From: Verrucomicrobiales bacterium
GTDB lineage: Bacteria; Verrucomicrobiota; Verrucomicrobiia; Verrucomicrobiales; V1-33
Assembly: GCA_028293305.1 (NCBI GenBank)
Contig: JAQGPD010000364.1
Location: forward strand, 1 to 7,127
Direction: 5' to 3'
Length of the DNA: 7,127 bases
The notes under the pieces were generated by a model. The model saw only the letters and a list, made by a program, of their open reading frames with translations. It searched no databases and was not told the DNA's origin. This document shows positions 4,545-7,127 of this stretch, in pieces. The position numbers and the translations under genes were made by a program. Each line of letters starts with the position of its first letter. Position 1 is the first letter of the stretch.

Positions 4545-5996
4545 ATGCCTTCCGCCGCTCCCGCTCCGCTGTATCTGACCCTGGCAGACAAAATCGAAGC
4601 CCTCATCCGCGCCTCGGCCTTCCGCGGCGGCGAGCGCATCCCCTCCGTGCGCACCATGGGCCGCCAACAAAGCGTCAGCATTGCCACCGTGCTTCAGGCC
4701 TACCGAATTCTTGAGGACCGGCACCTCATCGAGTCCCGGCCAAAGTCGGGATACTTCGTCCAACTCCGCCCGGCCGATGCCCAGCCCACGGATCTCTATC
4801 AAAGACGCCGCATTCAATCCCGCAGCCTGGCCAAATTCCCGCCCCTCATGTCCCTCGTCCACGATGTGGTGGACCCCGGCTTCATCCCCCTGGGGGGCGC
4901 CCATCCCAGCGCCGCCCTGCTCCCCACGCGCAAGCTTGCCAGCCTCATGGCCTCCATCGCGCGGCTGCATCCCCAGGACCCCGTCACCTGCGACCCCGCC
5001 CCCGGATGCGCCAGGCTGCGGACGGAACTCAGCCGCCGCTCGCTCGACTGGGGATGCCACCTGACGCCTGACGATTTCCTCATCACCAACGGCGCGACCG
5101 AAGCTCTGTTCCTCGCGCTCAGCGCCGTCACGCGCCACGGCGATACCGTCATGGTGGAGTCCCCCACGCACTACGGCATTCTGAATGCCCTCAGCCAACT
5201 CCACCTCAACGCCGTCGCCATCCCTTCCAGTCCGCCCCAGGGCATGGATCTCGACGCCGCCGCCAAAGTCCTCGCCCGCGAAAAAATCGCCGCCATTGTC
5301 GTGGTGCCGAATTTCAACAACCCACTCGGCGGCCGACTCCCGGATTCCGCCCGCCAGCGCCTCGCCACCCTGGCCGCCATGAAGGACGTTCCCCTCATCG
5401 AGGACGATGTTTACGGCGATCTCTATTTTGAGGGCACCCGCCCGTCCTGTCTGAAATCGCTGGACCGCACGGGGAATATCCTCCTCTGCGGCTCCTTTTC
5501 AAAGACCCTCGCCCCGGGCTACCGCGTCGGTTATCTGGCCGCCGGCCGGCATCACGACAGGATCATTCCTCTCAAAACCGCGCTCAATTACGGCAATCCG
5601 CCCCTGCCCGCCCTGACTATTGCCGAGTTCCTCCGCACGGGCGGCTATGAACACCACCTGGCAAAACTTCGACGCACCTTCCACACCCAAATCCAACAAA
5701 CCCGCGCCGCCCTCCTCGAAGTGCTTCCTGACAAAACCCGCGTCAGCCAGCCTCAGGGCGGATTCTTCCTCTGGCTGCAACTCCCCGCCTCCGTGGACGC
5801 CATGCAGCTCTTCCACGATGCCCGCCGTTCCCAACTCAACATCGCGCCAGGCCATCTGTTCTCGCCGGACGCCGAATTCAATAACCACCTCCGCATCAGT
5901 TGCACCCACCCCTGGACCGACCGCATCGCCCACGGCATAAAGCACCTCGGAAAACTCGTCGCCCAACAAATGCGCGGCACGTTCTCGAAAAAATAA
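4545..5996 (+). CDS. MocR-family GntR/aminotransferase transcriptional regulator
   Basis: This 483-residue fusion has an N-terminal GntR-type winged helix (about 8-72: LYLTLADKIEALI, GERIPSVRTMG, VLQAYRILEDRHLIESRPKSGYFV) and a fold-type I aminotransferase domain (about 110-475). PLP-site residues are intact: NFNNPLGG (256-263), EDDVYGDLYF (286-295) with Asp288 and Tyr290, Schiff-base Lys320 in SFSKTLAPGYRVGYL, and the carboxylate-binding Arg450 in HLRISC. It should bind PLP and sense an amino acid, amine or PLP itself, acting as a dimer on DNA. Length fits the family. I place the start at ATG 4545 rather than the upstream in-frame GTG at 4506, because the conserved winged helix begins eight residues later. 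No biosynthetic or transport gene adjoins it to reveal its ligand; a two-helix membrane protein is divergent. The downstream nikR-like gene is 134 bp away with its own promoter. PdxR-, GabR- or TauR-type subfamily cannot be decided. Confidence 0.93.
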   Translation: MPSAAPAPLYLTLADKIEALIRASAFRGGERIPSVRTMGRQQSVSIATVLQAYRILEDRHLIESRPKSGYFVQLRPADAQPTDLYQRRRIQSRSLAKFPPLMSLVHDVVDPGFIPLGGAHPSAALLPTRKLASLMASIARLHPQDPVTCDPAPGCARLRTELSRRSLDWGCHLTPDDFLITNGATEALFLALSAVTRHGDTVMVESPTHYGILNALSQLHLNAVAIPSSPPQGMDLDAAAKVLAREKIAAIVVVPNFNNPLGGRLPDSARQRLATLAAMKDVPLIEDDVYGDLYFEGTRPSCLKSLDRTGNILLCGSFSKTLAPGYRVGYLAAGRHHDRIIPLKTALNYGNPPLPALTIAEFLRTGGYEHHLAKLRRTFHTQIQQTRAALLEVLPDKTRVSQPQGGFFLWLQLPASVDAMQLFHDARRSQLNIAPGHLFSPDAEFNNHLRISCTHPWTDRIAHGIKHLGKLVAQQMRGTFSKK

Positions 5997-6069
5997 AATC
6001 AACCAGCCTGCGGTTTTATAACAGTTGCCGGACCGGAACCGCCATCCCGCGCCCTCCGAAAAATAACAC

Positions 6070-6098
6070 TTGGAAAATTGCGAATCCGGTATTACGAT
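6070..6098 (+). promoter_or_regulatory. Sigma70-like promoter of the nikR-like operon
   Basis: TTGGAA (6070-6075) and TACGAT (6093-6098) each match four of six consensus bases and are separated by exactly 17 bp. Transcription would start near 6104-6106, leaving a leader of about 25 nt before the ATG at 6131. The -10 box overlaps the left half of the NikR-type operator, an arrangement expected for repression. Confidence 0.55.
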
Positions 6099-6116
6099 TT
6101 TCCCAGAACCTCATAC
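6089..6116. promoter_or_regulatory. NikR-type operator GTATTA-N16-TCATAC
   Basis: GTATTA (6089-6094), a 16-bp spacer (6095-6110) and TCATAC (6111-6116) match the E. coli NikR operator GTATGA-N16-TCATAC in 11 of 12 half-site bases with identical spacing. It overlaps the predicted -10 box and the transcription start and ends 14 bp before the regulator's own ATG, so autorepression is the natural reading. The match is seen directly; occupancy by the adjacent regulator is inference, strongly supported by conservation of its DNA-contact strand. Confidence 0.72.
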
Positions 6117-6130
6117 GCAACAAATCCGGC

Positions 6131-6655
6131 ATGCCTGCAACCAAATCCCGCGCCCCCTCCCGGCCCGCTTCTCCGCCGGGTGCGAAATCCATCCCGGATC
6201 CCATCCAGCGCATGAGCGTGACCATCCCCCAAAGCCTCCTGGAGTCGCTGGACCGGCTGGTCGTGGAGCGGGGATTCGAGAACCGCTCGCAGGCAGTCGC
6301 GGATTTAATCCATGACGGCATCACGGACTACCGCCAGGACACGGGGAACGAAATCATGGCCGGGTCCATCACGCTATTTTACGACCAGACCAAAAACAAC
6401 CTTCTGACACAAATGGCGGAGCTGCAGAGGCGGCACGTCTCGGAGGTGATTTCCTCGCTCCATGTCCAGCTGGAGCGGAATTTTATGATGGAAGTGATTT
6501 TAGTTCAGGGTCCGGCACAGAAACTGAAGCACATCACGGACGCCCTCGTCGCCTGCAAAGGAGTCAAGGCCGGCAAGCTGACCCTCACATCCACCCTGCT
6601 TCCCCCACTTCACGACAAACCCCGCCGCTCCCCCAAATCGAAACCCCGCCCATGA
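6131..6655 (+). CDS. NikR-fold ribbon-helix-helix regulator with replaced nickel ligands
   Basis: This 174-residue NikR homologue has a ribbon-helix-helix DNA-binding domain (about 25-68) and an ACT-like tetramerisation/metal domain (about 75-156). Against E. coli NikR (offset +24), DNA-contact positions Arg3, Thr5 and Thr7 become Arg27, Ser29 and Thr31; Asn27-Arg28 (Asn51-Arg52) and Lys64 (Lys88) are kept. The four high-affinity nickel ligands are not: His76 becomes Arg100, His87 stays as His111, His89 becomes Gln113 and Cys95 becomes Met119. Nickel binding of the classical square-planar type is therefore unlikely. It has a 24-residue Pro/Ser/basic N-terminal extension and a basic, Pro-rich tail (158-174). 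I choose ATG 6131 over the in-frame ATG at 6212 because the latter would remove Arg27. It is preceded by its own promoter and operator and overlaps the DUF1989 gene by 4 bp, so it is probably an autoregulated operon repressor. The family call is firm; the effector is unknown. Confidence 0.9.
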   Translation: MPATKSRAPSRPASPPGAKSIPDPIQRMSVTIPQSLLESLDRLVVERGFENRSQAVADLIHDGITDYRQDTGNEIMAGSITLFYDQTKNNLLTQMAELQRRHVSEVISSLHVQLERNFMMEVILVQGPAQKLKHITDALVACKGVKAGKLTLTSTLLPPLHDKPRRSPKSKPRP

Positions 6656-7127
6656 ACCCATCCGCCCCTCCTCCGTCCCATCCCATCCGGATCCGCGGCG
6701 GCCACTACTGGTCCATGGTGCTGCCCCGCCACACCGTTCTCCGCCTGACCGATCCATTCGGAGGAGCCAATGCGGCGGCTCTTTTCTACAACGCCGACCA
6801 ACCCACGGAACGTTACAATATGCCGGACACGCTGAAGGCCCAGCACACCGCCAAGCTCAGCGCCGGCCATGTGTTATATTCCGACATGGGACGCATCCTC
6901 TGCTCCATCACCGAGGACTCGACCGGCTGGCACGATCCCGTCGCCGGTCACAGCAACGCGGCCTCCGTGGAAGCGAAATACGGCGCCGGATCCTATCAGG
7001 ACTTAAGAAATGACTGGTATCGGAACAGCCACGATCTTTTCCTCGTTGAACTGGGAAAACACGGTCTGGGACAACGCGACCTCGTTCCCAACGTGAACTT
7101 TTTCAGCAAAGTATCCGTCAACCCGGA
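6652..7127 (+). CDS. Urea amidolyase-associated protein 1 (DUF1989), 3' end missing
   Basis: The first 158 residues of a DUF1989 protein of the UAAP1 subgroup, encoded beside urea carboxylase/allophanate hydrolase genes; the complete family is about 240 residues. Diagnostic segments are WSMVLPRHTVLRLTD (20-34), GGANAAALFYNAD (37-49), RYNMPDTLKAQHT (54-66), GHVLYSDMGRIL (72-83), GWHDPVAGHS (92-101) and DLVPNVNFFSKV (143-154). Related UAAP1/UAAP2 pairs have been identified as the two subunits of carboxyguanidine deiminase (CgdAB), which acts between guanidine carboxylase and allophanate hydrolase; these enzymes use biotin and ATP, not nickel. The ATG at 6652 overlaps the upstream TGA as ATGA and has no Shine-Dalgarno, indicating translational coupling to the NikR-like regulator. 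The reading frame is open to the window edge. UAAP2, the carboxylase, the hydrolase and a transporter would be expected downstream. Membership is firm; urea versus guanidine as substrate cannot be told here. Confidence 0.92.
   Translation, partial: MNPSAPPPSHPIRIRGGHYWSMVLPRHTVLRLTDPFGGANAAALFYNADQPTERYNMPDTLKAQHTAKLSAGHVLYSDMGRILCSITEDSTGWHDPVAGHSNAASVEAKYGAGSYQDLRNDWYRNSHDLFLVELGKHGLGQRDLVPNVNFFSKVSVNP

Noticed and set aside
3978..5204. 408-codon minus-strand ORF across the MocR upstream region and 5' half
   Set aside because: It is antisense to the clear winged-helix and aminotransferase coding sequence and overlaps the better-supported 80-residue membrane protein in another frame.
6010..6042. 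Terminator after the MocR gene (GCGGTT...AACCGC)
   Set aside because: A 6-bp stem with a 21-nt loop and no T-run; not convincing as an intrinsic terminator.
5997..6130. Guanidine (ykkC-type) riboswitch ahead of the UAAP1 operon
   Set aside because: None of the conserved guanidine-I sequence blocks, and no paired ACGR-loop hairpins of guanidine-II, could be found; the gap is explained by the promoter and NikR-type operator. A covariance-model search would settle it.
6212..6655. Shorter start for the NikR-like protein at ATG 6212
   Set aside because: It would delete Arg27, the equivalent of the DNA-contacting Arg3 of E. coli NikR, and part of the beta strand; ATG 6131 keeps it and fits the promoter position.

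Overview
The window comes from a GC-rich bacterial chromosome. Gene content and style suggest Verrucomicrobiota, perhaps Opitutales: a Der GTPase with a long basic tail, few Shine-Dalgarno sites, and palindromic repeats. This placement is an impression from the sequence, not a database match.

Layout. Positions 1-209 hold no convincing gene. A small glycine-zipper envelope lipoprotein (210-488, +) follows and ends at a textbook intrinsic terminator (569-598). Positions 641-1806 are non-coding and repetitive. They contain four tandem ~190-bp units, each with a ~105-bp imperfect palindrome, set between two copies of a second palindrome-rich element; the outer ends form imperfect inverted repeats. 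The ribosome-assembly GTPase Der (1907-3865, -) ends at its own terminator (1837-1869). Its C-terminal tail of about 180 residues is rich in Lys/Arg and Gly/Ala/Ser. The Der-upstream gap (3866-4135) carries a hairpin and a C-rich tract that is G-quadruplex-forming on the minus strand. Next come a two-helix membrane protein (4136-4378, -) and, divergently, a MocR-type GntR/aminotransferase fusion regulator (4545-5996, +). Their shared gap holds three copies of a CACAG element at exact 11-bp spacing.

The right end is the most interesting part. A NikR-fold ribbon-helix-helix regulator (6131-6655, +) overlaps by 4 bp the start of a DUF1989 urea-amidolyase-associated protein (6652 to window end, +). 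That protein belongs to the biotin-dependent, nickel-free urea/guanidine degradation pathway. In front of the regulator is a sigma70-like promoter whose -10 box is overlapped by GTATTA-N16-TCATAC, a one-mismatch version of the E. coli NikR operator GTATGA-N16-TCATAC. The DNA-contacting residues of NikR are largely kept, but three of its four high-affinity nickel ligands are replaced. The simplest reading is an autoregulated operon in which a NikR-derived repressor has kept its operator but changed or lost its metal signal, and now controls nickel-independent urea/guanidine nitrogen use. The rest of that operon would lie beyond position 7127.
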